Positions 16,440 to 25,512 of a stretch of 37,982 nucleotides of DNA are shown one piece after another (the first letter of the stretch is position 1; every line of letters begins with the position of its first letter). The stretch is taken from contig JAIPKB010000028.1 in assembly GCA_021733795.1 (NCBI GenBank), forward strand, positions 1 through 37,982. The letters run 5' to 3'. A program made the position numbers and the translations under genes. The notes below the pieces were generated by a model. It ran no database searches and was not told where the DNA came from. It saw only the letters and a list, made by a program, of their open reading frames with translations. This DNA is from Akkermansiaceae bacterium (GTDB taxonomy: Bacteria; Verrucomicrobiota; Verrucomicrobiia; Verrucomicrobiales; Akkermansiaceae).

Positions 16440-16753
16440 CCGCCCGGCTCTTTCAAGCTGTCCAGTTTCAATAAATACGGGTAGGTATAAATGCCGTAAG
16501 CGTGGCCATCGGCCCAGTGCAGTTGCAAGGCATAGCCACCGACCACTTCGAATTTCACCACCTCGAACGCCTGCGGACCATGCTCGACCAGCGGCCTCAC
16601 CACACGCCCGAGGGCGTCCGGCTCCCCCTGGCAGGCGGCACAGGGGCAAGCCCGCCGCAACATCGGCAGCGGCAAATACAGTTCGCGCCCATCGGCAAAA
16701 GCCAGAGCCAATTCGTTTCCGATCAATGTTGCCTGTTCCAGAGTCATCGCCAT
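16436..16753 (-). CDS. DUF971 family protein
   Basis: This is a small cytoplasmic protein of the DUF971 family, related to the N-terminal domain of gamma-butyrobetaine hydroxylases. The core reads LALAFADGRELYLPLPMLRR, followed by ACPCAACQGE and the C-terminal YALQLHWADGHAYGIYTYPYL, which is diagnostic. The three cysteines in CPCAAC could bind a metal or an iron-sulfur cluster; some family members are linked to Fe-S assembly or Mrp-type proteins, but nothing here proves it. I start at the ATG at 16753 (105 residues), 11 bases after yggS. A GTG at 16780 would overlap yggS and add nine residues. Confidence 0.88.
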   Translation of the reverse strand: MAMTLEQATLIGNELALAFADGRELYLPLPMLRRACPCAACQGEPDALGRVVRPLVEHGPQAFEVVKFEVVGGYALQLHWADGHAYGIYTYPYLLKLDSLKEPGG

Positions 16754-16764
16754 GTCAATTTTTG

Positions 16765-17484
16765 TTAGATTGGTTTCCACCCCAATTCGCCCTCCACCCG
16801 CGCCAAGCGGGTCCCGAAAATCGCCGATCCTACGCGCACGTGGGTGGCTCCCTCCGCAATGGCCACCTCGAAGTCGCCGCTCATGCCCATGCTGAGACCG
16901 GGCAGTGAAACTCCATGCTTCAGCTCCAATCCATCGCGCAGGGTCCTGAGCCGCTCAAACCAGGGCCTGGCGGTTTCCGCATCCGGTCCTTCCGGAGGAA
17001 TGGTCATCAGTCCTTGGATTTCCAGGCGTTCCAGTCCCAACAGGGCCTCCATCGCTTCATCCAGGGCCGCTGGCTCAAACCCTCCCTTCGATGCCTCACC
17101 CGCCACGTTCACCTGCAAAAACACTTTCGGAAAGAGTCCCAGTTCCGCCGCCACCTCGTTGACCGCTGCGGCCAGTCGCAATGAGTCGAGCGCGTGGATC
17201 ACTTCAAATGCCGGCAGCAATTTCCGGACCTTGTTCCGCTGCACCCGGCCGATGAAATGCCAGCGGATTGCTGCGGGAAGGACCGCGATCTTCGGCGCGG
17301 CCTCCTGTTGCCGACTCTCGCCAAAAACCACTTGGCCCGCCTCAAACACCTCGCGCACGGCATCAGCCGGATAGGTCTTGGAAACGGCAATCAATTCGAC
17401 CGCGTCCGCCTCACGCCCGGAGGCCGCGCAGGCCGCGCGAATCCGCGCCCTAACCAGCCCCAGCCTGCCGACAGCTTCCACCAT
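16765..17484 (-). CDS. yggS: YggS/PROSC family pyridoxal phosphate homeostasis protein
   Basis: This 239-residue protein has an alanine-racemase-like TIM-barrel fold and binds pyridoxal 5'-phosphate without known catalysis; the family balances PLP levels. The PLP lysine is K36 in LIAVSKTYP. WHFIGRVQRNKVRKLLP and GLSMGMSGDFEVAIAEGATH followed by VRVGSAIFG are the standard motifs. Length is normal for the family. The start ATG overlaps the stop of the upstream protease gene as ATGA (17482-17486), so translation is probably coupled. In many bacteria yggS sits near cell-division genes; here it follows a protease instead. Confidence 0.96.
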   Translation of the reverse strand: MVEAVGRLGLVRARIRAACAASGREADAVELIAVSKTYPADAVREVFEAGQVVFGESRQQEAAPKIAVLPAAIRWHFIGRVQRNKVRKLLPAFEVIHALDSLRLAAAVNEVAAELGLFPKVFLQVNVAGEASKGGFEPAALDEAMEALLGLERLEIQGLMTIPPEGPDAETARPWFERLRTLRDGLELKHGVSLPGLSMGMSGDFEVAIAEGATHVRVGSAIFGTRLARVEGELGWKPI

Positions 17485-19745
17485 CAGTATTCAGACGCGG
17501 TTTTCCGCAGCACTCCGGCCATTTTGGCATTATCGGTGAAATCCACCAGATCACGCAGCACCATCAGCGACTCCCGTTTGACCGGATCCATCCCGGATGG
17601 CCACTTCGGCGAATCATCGAGTTCCTCGGTTTCATCCTTGGCCCGGCGCATGTAGTCACCGTCCTCGGCCGCCGGGTCATATTCATGAACGTCCGCACCC
17701 TTTTTCAGATCGTCCAGGCTCAGCTTGTAAAAGCGGAATCGCTTCTTGTCCTCTTCCGACATTCCCGCATACCGCTCGCGGCGCTCCTTGTTGCGGGCTA
17801 CCCGCCGGGCATCCACTTCCGCAAGCTCCTTGGCCCGGAGCTCCATGTTGAGTGCAACCTTGTTCTCGGCAACCCGCTTGCGGGTCCTCATCACATCCTC
17901 AATGATGTATGCGAAATCCTTCGAGGCATTGACCCGCTCCTGGCTCAGTTCCTTGAGCTTCGGCAGGAACAGATCACTCACGTCCTGCGGTCTGAAGCCC
18001 GGAGCAGGGCTGATCCGGTCATGGGGCATCACATTGTCCAAATACGACTCGCCGATCTCCAACCCGTCCAACGCACTCGGCAACACCAACTGCGGCACCA
18101 CCCCATCCTTTTGCGTGGACGATCCGGACGGACGATAGAATTTCTGAATCGTCAGCTTTAGAAAACCCGCACGAGCGCGCGGCGCGAAAAACGGCATCAT
18201 TTCCTCGATGTTCATCGGTTGCTGCACCGTGCCCTTGCCGAAGGTGGACGACTCGCCCACAATCACCGCCCGATTGGCATCCTGCAGGGCACCCGCCAGA
18301 ATCTCGCTGGCGGAGGCACTGGTCTTGTCCGTCATCACCACCATCGGCCCCTCGTAAATCGGCCTGCGGTTCTCGGATTCCTTCACCTTGACCCTGCCGC
18401 GGTTGTCCTTCACCTGCACCACCGGTCCGCGGTCGATGAAAAACCCCGTCATCCGGCACACCTCATCGAGCGACCCTCCCCCGTTGTTGCGCAGATCAAG
18501 GATCAGCCCGTCAATCTTCTCCTCAACGAGACGGCCCAGAATCCGCTCCACATCGACCGAGCAGCGGACCTTGCCCTCGTCGAAGTCCGCGTAAAATGAA
18601 GGCAGGATGATGATCCCCAAACGCCGGGACGGCGCTCCATTCTTGCCTTTGACCTCGACGATCTGACCGGAGGCCTGCTCGTCCTTCAGCTCGACCTTCT
18701 CCCGCTGGATCTCGTAAATCTTGGCTTCTCCGGGAGGCGCACCAGCCGGTTCCACCTTGAGGCCCACGGTCGTCCCGGTCTTGCCCCGGATCAGATCCAC
18801 CACCTTGTCGATTTTCATGAACATGATGTCCACCATGTCCTCCGGGTTGCCTGTGTTCAGCGAGTCCACCGCCACCACCCGGTCGTTGAGTTTCAACTGG
18901 CCGTCACGATCAGCCGGGCCACCGACCACGATGCCCATGATCTTGGTCGCTCCGTCCTCTTCGCCCTGCAGCAAGGCACCGATTCCGACCAATTCATTTT
19001 TCATACCATCCTTGAACCGGCTCATTTCGCGGGCACTCATGTAGTCGGTATGAGGATCGTAGGTCTTGGCGACCGCGCTGAGGAAATAGTTGGCGATGTC
19101 CTCGGCATCCACATCCTGCACACTGGCCAGAAACCGCTTGTAGCGCAGACCGATCTTTTCCTTCGGGTCACGGTCGTTTTTGGCGGGCTCGGGCTTGCCC
19201 TGCTCCTTTGCCAGCTTTGCCAGCAGGTCGCGCCGCAGCACCTCGCTCAGCACCGCCTCGCGGATCTGGAGACTCCACAACGAGTCTGCCTCCGCTTCAT
19301 CCTTTGGCCATGCGGCGTCCTTGCGGGAACGCGCCACATACTGGTCGGTGGTGAAATCAAAATGGTTCTCCTTGAGCAATTTCTCGGTCAACGCCACCCG
19401 GGCCTCCACCCGTTTGACAAATACCCCGTAAATCTCCTCGGCAGGTCCCATGGATTTTTTCTCCAACAGCATTGCGTTGAGGTTTTCCCCAAATTTTCCG
19501 CTGAACTGATCCACATCCTGCTGGGTGAAATAGAGCCGCTGGTAATCAAGATCCCGGAGAAACCCGAACAGAATCCGCTGGCTGAGCTCCTTGTCGAAGG
19601 GAATCCGCTGGAAATGGTTGTTCTGAAGGGTGATCGCCATTTGCTTGCCAACTTCATTGAAGTCAGCCTGCTGGGCACATGCGGAACAAGAGGCCGCAAC
19701 CATGGTGACGGCAGTTATAACTTGGCGAAGACGATTGATGATCAT
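17484..19745 (-). CDS. Prc/Tsp-type tail-specific periplasmic protease (S41)
   Basis: This is a carboxy-terminal processing peptidase that degrades or trims envelope proteins. The 753-residue protein has an N-terminal signal peptide (MIINRLRQVITAVTMVAASCSACA), a long helical N-domain with YDPHTDYMSAREMSRF, and a PDZ domain around VGIGALLQGEEDGATKIMGI. The S41 core follows: the catalytic Ser is in TSASASEILAGALQD (the middle Ser of SASAS by alignment with E. coli Prc) and the catalytic Lys is in STFGKGTVQQ. LRNNGGGSLDEV is the conserved oxyanion region. A long C-terminal helical domain matches Prc rather than the shorter CtpA. The start at 19745 gives the signal peptide. A PDZ protein gene lies just upstream on the same strand. 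Confidence 0.95.
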   Translation of the reverse strand: MIINRLRQVITAVTMVAASCSACAQQADFNEVGKQMAITLQNNHFQRIPFDKELSQRILFGFLRDLDYQRLYFTQQDVDQFSGKFGENLNAMLLEKKSMGPAEEIYGVFVKRVEARVALTEKLLKENHFDFTTDQYVARSRKDAAWPKDEAEADSLWSLQIREAVLSEVLRRDLLAKLAKEQGKPEPAKNDRDPKEKIGLRYKRFLASVQDVDAEDIANYFLSAVAKTYDPHTDYMSAREMSRFKDGMKNELVGIGALLQGEEDGATKIMGIVVGGPADRDGQLKLNDRVVAVDSLNTGNPEDMVDIMFMKIDKVVDLIRGKTGTTVGLKVEPAGAPPGEAKIYEIQREKVELKDEQASGQIVEVKGKNGAPSRRLGIIILPSFYADFDEGKVRCSVDVERILGRLVEEKIDGLILDLRNNGGGSLDEVCRMTGFFIDRGPVVQVKDNRGRVKVKESENRRPIYEGPMVVMTDKTSASASEILAGALQDANRAVIVGESSTFGKGTVQQPMNIEEMMPFFAPRARAGFLKLTIQKFYRPSGSSTQKDGVVPQLVLPSALDGLEIGESYLDNVMPHDRISPAPGFRPQDVSDLFLPKLKELSQERVNASKDFAYIIEDVMRTRKRVAENKVALNMELRAKELAEVDARRVARNKERRERYAGMSEEDKKRFRFYKLSLDDLKKGADVHEYDPAAEDGDYMRRAKDETEELDDSPKWPSGMDPVKRESLMVLRDLVDFTDNAKMAGVLRKTASEY

Positions 19746-19855
19746 GAGAGATGAGGTCCCTTTCTCGGGTGCCGGCTTAAGATGGCATGTTTTTTCACAT
19801 TGTCCATGCTGAAAACGACAACCGGAAAACAAGGCTGCCACACGGGATCCTCAAA

Positions 19856-20596
19856 TCACTCCTTTTCCTCCAGTTTCCTGGCCAGCCATTGGCGAAAATG
19901 CTCCTCCTTGGCTGCCTCTTCGGCCTGTTTGACTGCCGCCGGTTCCGGCATTTGCCCCAGGCCTCCTCCAAACCCGAGTAGCATCGGTATATCAACAATG
20001 GCCGGGCGCCGCCCCAAAACCAGGGGAATCACCACCACCTTGCCTTCCCTGAACAAGCTGACCGTTACTTTGGCCCCGGCCTTGAACCCTTTAATCACCT
20101 TGGTCACCACATCCGGACTTTCATCTTTACCCCACATCCGGTCATTGACGCCAAGCAACACGTCCCCCACCACCAAGCCCGCTTTCTTGGCGGGCGTGTC
20201 CGCCACCACCTGCGTCAACCTGATCCCAAACCTCAGCTCGGCCTCGCCGGCCACCCGCACCGGCTCAATCATCTGGTTCATCATCACCCCGAGGTAGCCC
20301 ACGCCATCGCGCAAATACTCATCGCCCACGATCTCCCGCAACACGGCATGACAGCGTTCCCTCACCTCTGGCTCAGCGGCCTCGCGCGATTGCTTGTAGA
20401 ACTCCTCCATCGCCTCCTCCGGGCGCTGGCGCCCCCACGCCAGCAATTCCGCCTCCGCCTTCTCGCGCTCGGCATATTTTTCCGATTGCAGGCCAACCAC
20501 CAACCCGGCGGGCAACTCCAACGCCTCCAACTGGAACGCCGCCACCAAAATGGAGGCGAGCACCCGAAAACTCGAAAGGCATGATCTAAGGCTCAT
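19856..20596 (-). CDS. Secreted PDZ-domain protein of unknown role
   Basis: This 246-residue protein has a probable signal peptide (to about residue 25) and a helical HEAT-like region (LQSEKYAEREKAEAELLAWG, with charged helices to about residue 95). A PDZ domain lies at about 100-200, containing YLGVMMNQMIEPV, DTPAKKAGLVVGDVLLGVND and GAKVTVSLFREGKV. The C-terminal 45 residues are Glu/Lys-rich. There are no protease residues. It lies 110 bases upstream of the Prc-type protease gene on the same strand, so a role as an adaptor or substrate-recognition partner for that protease is possible, but this is inferred from position only. Confidence 0.8.
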   Translation of the reverse strand: MSLRSCLSSFRVLASILVAAFQLEALELPAGLVVGLQSEKYAEREKAEAELLAWGRQRPEEAMEEFYKQSREAAEPEVRERCHAVLREIVGDEYLRDGVGYLGVMMNQMIEPVRVAGEAELRFGIRLTQVVADTPAKKAGLVVGDVLLGVNDRMWGKDESPDVVTKVIKGFKAGAKVTVSLFREGKVVVIPLVLGRRPAIVDIPMLLGFGGGLGQMPEPAAVKQAEEAAKEEHFRQWLARKLEEKE

Positions 20597-20661
20597 GGAA
20601 AAGAAGGGAGCTCCCCCTGCCTGGACCCTCCCGGGCTCGAAGCAAGTGAAAGACGGAAGGA

Positions 20662-21231
20662 CTACCCCCCAAACACGTTCTTCTGCGGCACCTCGATGGT
20701 ATCGCCGGCCTGGAGGGGAACTGACATGGACTTCCCCTGCGTGAGGTCATACTGGCGCATCTTGCCGGCACGGTACAGCTTGACGCGCTTCATACTGCCG
20801 AACGGCGTGGGTCCGCCGCCCGCCATTACGGCTTGATAAACCGTAAGCCCCTGCATGTACTTCACCGGCCCCGGGCGCGATACCTGCCCTCCCACATGGA
20901 CCACTTCCTCCACCAACGTGTCGGCACTGGAAGTCAGCACCTGCACCGTCGGGTTGGTGTAGATCTGCTTGCTTTGATAGGCACTCTGGATGTTTCTCGA
21001 CAACTGGTCTGACTTGAGACCTGCCGCACGAACCATCCCGAGGTAGGGCAGGTTGATCATCCCGCTCTCGGAAACCGGATAGTTCCCGTCGAACGCGACC
21101 TTGTCCGCGCTTGGAACCCCGTTGATCGTCAGCGTGATCGCCCTGCCTGCCTTGATCTCCGATTGAGCCCAGACATTGACAACGACAAAGAAGGCCGCAA
21201 CGGCTGCGAAAAAAAGCGTTTTAAAATTCAT
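20662..21231 (-). CDS. Wza-like polysaccharide export protein with SLBB domain
   Basis: This 189-residue protein has a signal peptide (MNFKTLFFAAVAAFFVVVNV, cleavage likely after VWAQ), a polysaccharide-export domain (DGNYPVSESGMINLPYLGMV, AAGLKSDQLSRNIQSAYQSK) and an SLBB domain (VHVGGQVSRPGPVKYMQGLT). No lipobox cysteine is present. It is about half the length of E. coli Wza and lacks the C-terminal outer-membrane helix. It is therefore more like the short periplasmic export proteins that work with a separate outer-membrane barrel, and such a barrel gene lies upstream at 23583-24797. The start at 21231 was chosen for the signal peptide. Confidence 0.9.
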   Translation of the reverse strand: MNFKTLFFAAVAAFFVVVNVWAQSEIKAGRAITLTINGVPSADKVAFDGNYPVSESGMINLPYLGMVRAAGLKSDQLSRNIQSAYQSKQIYTNPTVQVLTSSADTLVEEVVHVGGQVSRPGPVKYMQGLTVYQAVMAGGGPTPFGSMKRVKLYRAGKMRQYDLTQGKSMSVPLQAGDTIEVPQKNVFGG

Positions 21232-21266
21232 GGCAAGGGGGACCCTACTTCTCCAATCCGGGTTTG

Positions 21267-23438
21267 TCAATAGAGTTCGGCGTCATTTCCGCGGGACGCC
21301 GTTTCAGCCTGGGCCGCAGACTGGGCCTTGCCGCCACCACCGCCCACCGGCGGCCCGATCTGGGACTCGGCAGGTGCGTAGTAGGTGTAGTAACTCGTGT
21401 AATACTGGTACTGGCTGTCACTCCGGACATCCACGTTATTGAGCACCACCCCGATCACATTGCCGCCGACGTTCTCCACGGCGTGCTTGACCCGCAGCAG
21501 CATGTTGCGCGGCAACTTGCGGTGCTGGACCACGATCATCGTCAGGTCCACTTCACTCGCCAACACCGAGGCATCACTCACCCCGAGAATCGGCGGGCTG
21601 TCCACCAACACCAAATCGAAACGCTGCTTCACATCCTGGATCAACTCGGACATCCGGCGGGAATTGAGAATCCCGGCCGCATCGGCGGGCAGAATCCCGG
21701 AGGGCATGAAATACAGGTTGTCCACCGGCGTTTGCAGAATCACATCCTCCAGCATCAACTCCGTCGTCAGGTAATTGGTCAGCCCCACCGAGTTGTTGAT
21801 GTCAAAGAACGTGTGCAACCGGGGACGGCGCAAGTCGGCGTCGATCATCAGCGTGGTGTATCCGCCCTGGGCACAAACATAGGCAAGATTGACCAACGTG
21901 GTCGATTTGCCTTCACCGACACCACCGGAAACCACGGTGATCGAATTGTCCTCGGGATTCTTGCGGTTGAACTCGATATTGGTGCGCAAAATCCGGTAGG
22001 CCTCGGCGTCCGGGCTCATTCCGCTCTGCTTGTGCAACACCCCCACATCCCGCGGAATCACGGCCAACACGGGCACCTGCAGGTAGCGCTCCACATCCTC
22101 CAGGGATTTGACCGAGGTGTCGATATATTCGAGGAAAAACGCGATGCCCACCCCAAAGATCAGCCCCACTACCGCTCCAAGGATCAGATTGAGCGTCACA
22201 TTCGGACTGACCGGGGTCTGACTGGCAACCGGATCGTCATGGACAATGATCGATTGGCTCAGCATTTTCTGGCTGATTTCCTCGGCGATTTTTCTAATCC
22301 TCATCTGCTGGAGCATCTCCTGCTCGGTTTCGAAAGCCTTTTTGGCCTCCTCATAGTCCTGCCGGTCCATGCTGGTGGTGATGGTATCGCCCTTCTTTTC
22401 CGCCAAGGCCGATTTGGCCCGTTCGAAGCGAGCGGTGGCCAGTTCAAGTTTCGCCTTGAGGATGTCACGGAGCGACACCACCCCCTCGTCGAGTTGTTTT
22501 CTCATGGCGGCCAACTCCTGGGTTTTCGACTTCATCAATGGATGGTTCGCGCCCAACCCCTGGTTCTTGGCTCCCTCGAACATGGTCTTGGTCTCCAAAT
22601 ATTTCGGATACAGCGTCCGGATCACATTGTCGGGCAGGTCCAACCCCGCCGCATAGGACATGAGCTGGTCAGCATCGTACTTCAACAAGGTCTTGATCAT
22701 GCTTTCCAACTGCATCCGCTCGGTTTCCAGGGCGGTGAATGTTTCCATCGCCGAGCGGGTGCCATTTTCATCATCCAACCCGGCATAGCGGAATGCGGAA
22801 TCCGTACCATAGTAAATAATGCCCTTGGTGCGGACGATTTGCGCCAGCAGTTTGCGGGCCTGTTCGACGGTGTCTTCCTGCACCCGCACCTGCTTCTTGA
22901 GTTCCTCCAAGCCCCGCAGCATCTCACCCTCTTCTGACTCGCTGCGGTAGTCCTTGTAGGCTTTGGCCACCTCGGCGGCGATGTCCCTCGCCATTTCGGG
23001 ACTCTTGTGCCGTACACTGATCACAATCAGATCCGTGCCCCGGATGTTGTCGGTTTTGACAATACTGCTCAGAATGGTGAACACGGTCTCCACGTCATAG
23101 CCCCACTGGGTCACCAGATCCAGGCTCTCAATCACCTTCATCAGGGAGTTCCTGCTCTTGATTTTCTCAAACTCGGTGTTGAAGAAGTTGTTGCTCATCC
23201 GGTTGTAACCACCCTGGTTCATCCCGTTGAACACCTGGATGGAGACGTCACGCTGTTTGATTTCGATCTTCGCGTAACTCTCGTACTTCTTGGGCATCAC
23301 GTAGGTGATCACCGCTGCGGTCATGAAGACCAGCAACAGGGTCAGGATGATCACTCCGTATCGGTTCTTGACCACCTGCCAGTAATCAACGGCATGGAGG
23401 GCGGCTTCGCTTTGGTTCGGTTGGTTTGTCGTTTGCAT
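21267..23438 (-). CDS. Wzc-like polysaccharide co-polymerase / tyrosine autokinase
   Basis: This 723-residue inner-membrane protein is expected to control polysaccharide chain length. It has an N-terminal Wzz domain with a first helix around GVIILTLLLVFMTAAVITYV. A long coiled coil and a second helix (LNLILGAVVGLIFGVGIAFF) follow, then a cytoplasmic BY-kinase domain. Walker A is SGGVGEGKST (about residues 503-512), Walker A' is LMIDADLRRPRLH and Walker B is LVLVDSPPI. The C-terminus has a tyrosine cluster, SQYQYYTSYYTYYAP, the usual autophosphorylation site, followed by a glycine run. The start is the ATG at 23438. The in-frame extension upstream would run into the terminator hairpin. It lies 35 bases before the Wza-like gene. 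Confidence 0.95.
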   Translation of the reverse strand: MQTTNQPNQSEAALHAVDYWQVVKNRYGVIILTLLLVFMTAAVITYVMPKKYESYAKIEIKQRDVSIQVFNGMNQGGYNRMSNNFFNTEFEKIKSRNSLMKVIESLDLVTQWGYDVETVFTILSSIVKTDNIRGTDLIVISVRHKSPEMARDIAAEVAKAYKDYRSESEEGEMLRGLEELKKQVRVQEDTVEQARKLLAQIVRTKGIIYYGTDSAFRYAGLDDENGTRSAMETFTALETERMQLESMIKTLLKYDADQLMSYAAGLDLPDNVIRTLYPKYLETKTMFEGAKNQGLGANHPLMKSKTQELAAMRKQLDEGVVSLRDILKAKLELATARFERAKSALAEKKGDTITTSMDRQDYEEAKKAFETEQEMLQQMRIRKIAEEISQKMLSQSIIVHDDPVASQTPVSPNVTLNLILGAVVGLIFGVGIAFFLEYIDTSVKSLEDVERYLQVPVLAVIPRDVGVLHKQSGMSPDAEAYRILRTNIEFNRKNPEDNSITVVSGGVGEGKSTTLVNLAYVCAQGGYTTLMIDADLRRPRLHTFFDINNSVGLTNYLTTELMLEDVILQTPVDNLYFMPSGILPADAAGILNSRRMSELIQDVKQRFDLVLVDSPPILGVSDASVLASEVDLTMIVVQHRKLPRNMLLRVKHAVENVGGNVIGVVLNNVDVRSDSQYQYYTSYYTYYAPAESQIGPPVGGGGGKAQSAAQAETASRGNDAELY

Positions 23439-23483
23439 GGCGTGGGGAGGGGGGCTCAGTTTAACATGGAGTTCATCAAGATC

Positions 23484-23519
23484 AAAACAAAACTCCCGCA
23501 ATGAATAACATTGCGGGAG
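23484..23519 (-). terminator. Strong hairpin terminator (bidirectional in form)
   Basis: CTCCCGCAATG (23493-23503) pairs perfectly with CATTGCGGGAG (23509-23519) around AATAA. On the minus strand it is followed by TTTTGTTTT, which fits termination of the beta-barrel gene ending at 23583. On the plus strand CTTTTTCTTT follows, but no plus gene lies upstream. Transcription of the Wzc-like gene must start between here and 23438. A weak match there is TTGATC, 16 bases, TAAACT on the minus strand. Confidence 0.8.
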
Positions 23520-23582
23520 CTTTTTCTTTCAGTCAAATCGCAGTATGATTCGTTACGCTTTCAATCAGTCCAGAGACAGGGA

Positions 23583-24797
23583 TCAAAACTCATAGCGCAC
23601 ACCAAGACTCACGCGGCTCCGGTCGTAATCCTGATTGATGAAGTCCGAGGAGGAATCCGTGTAGTTGTAGGTCAGCGTAGTGTAGAATTGGTCGTTGATC
23701 TTCATCGACACGCCCACATAGATGTTGAACAGGTCCTGGCTCAAACCGCCCGCAGTGAGCGGGCCGCCAATCTGCCGTCCGTCGTCCATGTTGGCCAGGA
23801 TCAGGTCAATCCCACTGTAAACCGAGAACATCGGCGAAAGCGCATACTCGCCGGACAACCCGATCCGCAGCACTTCGCGTTGGTCAAAGTCGTAAAGCCC
23901 GGCACCAACCCACTGCACCGTATCATAAGCCTCCAACCCGTAGCGGGCGAAAGCGCGAACCATCAGGGCTTCGTTCACCTGGCTGCGCAAGGTCAACTCC
24001 GCATACGGACTGGTGGTGTTACTGCCGTTGTCCACATCGTGAAGCTGGGCACCCGCATTGGCGATCATGATCGTATTGGGGCTAAAGCGGTGCTCCAACC
24101 CCACCAGAAGGTACTGGGTGGTCGAGTCCGAGGCAACGCCACCGGCATCGGTATTGGCATACCGATAGCTGAAGGTCAGGACCGACTGCTGCGGATTGAG
24201 CTGGTAACGGAACTGGTGGTAGAGACACCAGGTATTGCGGTCTTGGTTACTGCTGTCCTGATAATCCAGCTGGGTGAATGAAAAGCCGGTGTAGGAGGCC
24301 AGGCGTTCGCTCCAGCGGTAACCGAGAGAGTTGTCCGTCTGCCAATAGAGATATTCCCCAAGAGCCCGGGTGGTCGCAACGCCCTGGGAATAGTCGGGCT
24401 CCAACTCATAGGACAGGAAGTTCCGGCTGCTGAGGCGCAGGCGCTCGTTGAACCGGTGGGTGAGGTTCACCCCCACCCGCGCTTGCGTGAAGGTATCGTC
24501 CATGTTGGAAGGCTCGTCAAAGTAATAGATCAGGCCGACCCGGGCGTAAACGTCCCAAGTGGTTTGCGGGGTCATGCTCACGAAGGAGGCACCCACGTAG
24601 GGAGTGATGCTCCAGGCGGAATCTTCGGGGCTCATTCCTGGCGCCACATTGCTGTCATAGGTGGAGTCAAGACCGATCACCCACTTGAGGGGCATCGATT
24701 CCTGAGCCTCGCTACCGATGTAGTAGAGACCTTGATTGGCTGCGGCGAAACCAATAGCGGCTGCGCTTAGGAAGAGGGTGGCTAATTTGTTTTTCAT
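23583..24797 (-). CDS. Outer-membrane beta-barrel protein (BBP2-like)
   Basis: This 404-residue protein has a signal peptide (to about residue 20) and then alternating polar/aromatic beta-strands to the end. It finishes SRVSLGVRYEF, with the C-terminal phenylalanine typical of BamA-inserted barrels. Repeated strand patterns such as WDVYARVGLIYYF, SLGYRWSERLASYTGFSF and QFYTTLTYNYTDSS fit a barrel of about 16-18 strands. Family assignment to the putative beta-barrel 2 group common in exopolysaccharide loci is by pattern, not search. Next to Wzc-like and short Wza-like genes, it is a candidate outer-membrane pore for polysaccharide export. Confidence 0.84.
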   Translation of the reverse strand: MKNKLATLFLSAAAIGFAAANQGLYYIGSEAQESMPLKWVIGLDSTYDSNVAPGMSPEDSAWSITPYVGASFVSMTPQTTWDVYARVGLIYYFDEPSNMDDTFTQARVGVNLTHRFNERLRLSSRNFLSYELEPDYSQGVATTRALGEYLYWQTDNSLGYRWSERLASYTGFSFTQLDYQDSSNQDRNTWCLYHQFRYQLNPQQSVLTFSYRYANTDAGGVASDSTTQYLLVGLEHRFSPNTIMIANAGAQLHDVDNGSNTTSPYAELTLRSQVNEALMVRAFARYGLEAYDTVQWVGAGLYDFDQREVLRIGLSGEYALSPMFSVYSGIDLILANMDDGRQIGGPLTAGGLSQDLFNIYVGVSMKINDQFYTTLTYNYTDSSSDFINQDYDRSRVSLGVRYEF

Positions 24798-24865
24798 AAG
24801 GATTGAAATGGTACTATGTTTGGGTCAAAAAATATCTCGGATTCTCAACAGGCCATACGACTGGA

Positions 24866-25462
24866 TCAAACGTCGGTAACCACCGGAGGCACAATACCGC
24901 CGGGAGGCGTTGTTGGAGGCGGGCCCCATGGCAGGATCGGCATGCCGCCGGGACCACCAGGGTTGTTGCCGACCCGGACCGGAGGATCCCCGACGCCGGA
25001 GCCGGGGAAGTCGAGCGGATTGGCAGCCACCACAGCAGGCGGAACCGGACCCTTGGCATCCTTCGCGGTGGATGTCACCGCAGCGGACTCACCGCTGTTC
25101 GGGTCAAGCTTGGCAAGCACGGTCTGCACATTGGCGAGGGCATCGGGAGCGACGGCCACGGCGCACTGGGAGATCAGGCGCATGTGTTGCGGGGCGGCAG
25201 TGGACGCGGTTTCAACGATGGCAGCAACCAGTTTGGCATCCGCATTGGAGCCTTCGATGGCGGCTTTCACCACCTCACAGGCACAACCCGGATTGGCGGT
25301 AATTTCCTTTTCCACAACCTGGAGGGTCACCGAGGAATCGGCGGCCACGGCCTTCTTAATGGATTGAACGAGCTTGGCGCAATCGACTTCAGCAAATGCG
25401 GAAGGAACCGAAAGCAGCGCGAAAGCAGCGCTAAACAGGGCGAAACGAATGGTCATTTTCAT
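24866..25462 (-). CDS. Secreted alpha-helical protein with four cysteines and Pro/Gly tail
   Basis: This 198-residue protein has a clear signal peptide (cleavage after SAFA, residue 24) and a helical domain to about residue 120 with four cysteines (C28, C60, C62, C100) that may form disulfides. GCACEVVKAAIEGSNADAKL and RLISQCAVAVAPDALANV look like conserved helices. The tail is rich in Pro, Gly and Val (PGGPGGMPILPWGPPPTTPP). I recognise no named family and propose no enzyme function. It lies upstream of the beta-barrel gene on the same strand and 50 bases after a tRNA-Gly gene reading the same way. Confidence 0.72.
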   Translation of the reverse strand: MKMTIRFALFSAAFALLSVPSAFAEVDCAKLVQSIKKAVAADSSVTLQVVEKEITANPGCACEVVKAAIEGSNADAKLVAAIVETASTAAPQHMRLISQCAVAVAPDALANVQTVLAKLDPNSGESAAVTSTAKDAKGPVPPAVVAANPLDFPGSGVGDPPVRVGNNPGGPGGMPILPWGPPPTTPPGGIVPPVVTDV

Positions 25463-25512
25463 GATTGTGTTGGCTTGGTTTTATGTAGTTAGCTTGACTG
25501 GATTACTGCGAC

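Noticed and set aside
21264..22937. Plus-strand open frame of 557 codons opposite the Wzc-like gene
   Set aside because: Shadow frame; the minus strand has intact Walker motifs and domain order.
23493..23525. Plus-strand terminator at the hairpin before CTTTTTCTTT
   Set aside because: The form is good, but no plus-strand gene lies upstream; I assign it to the minus-strand beta-barrel gene.
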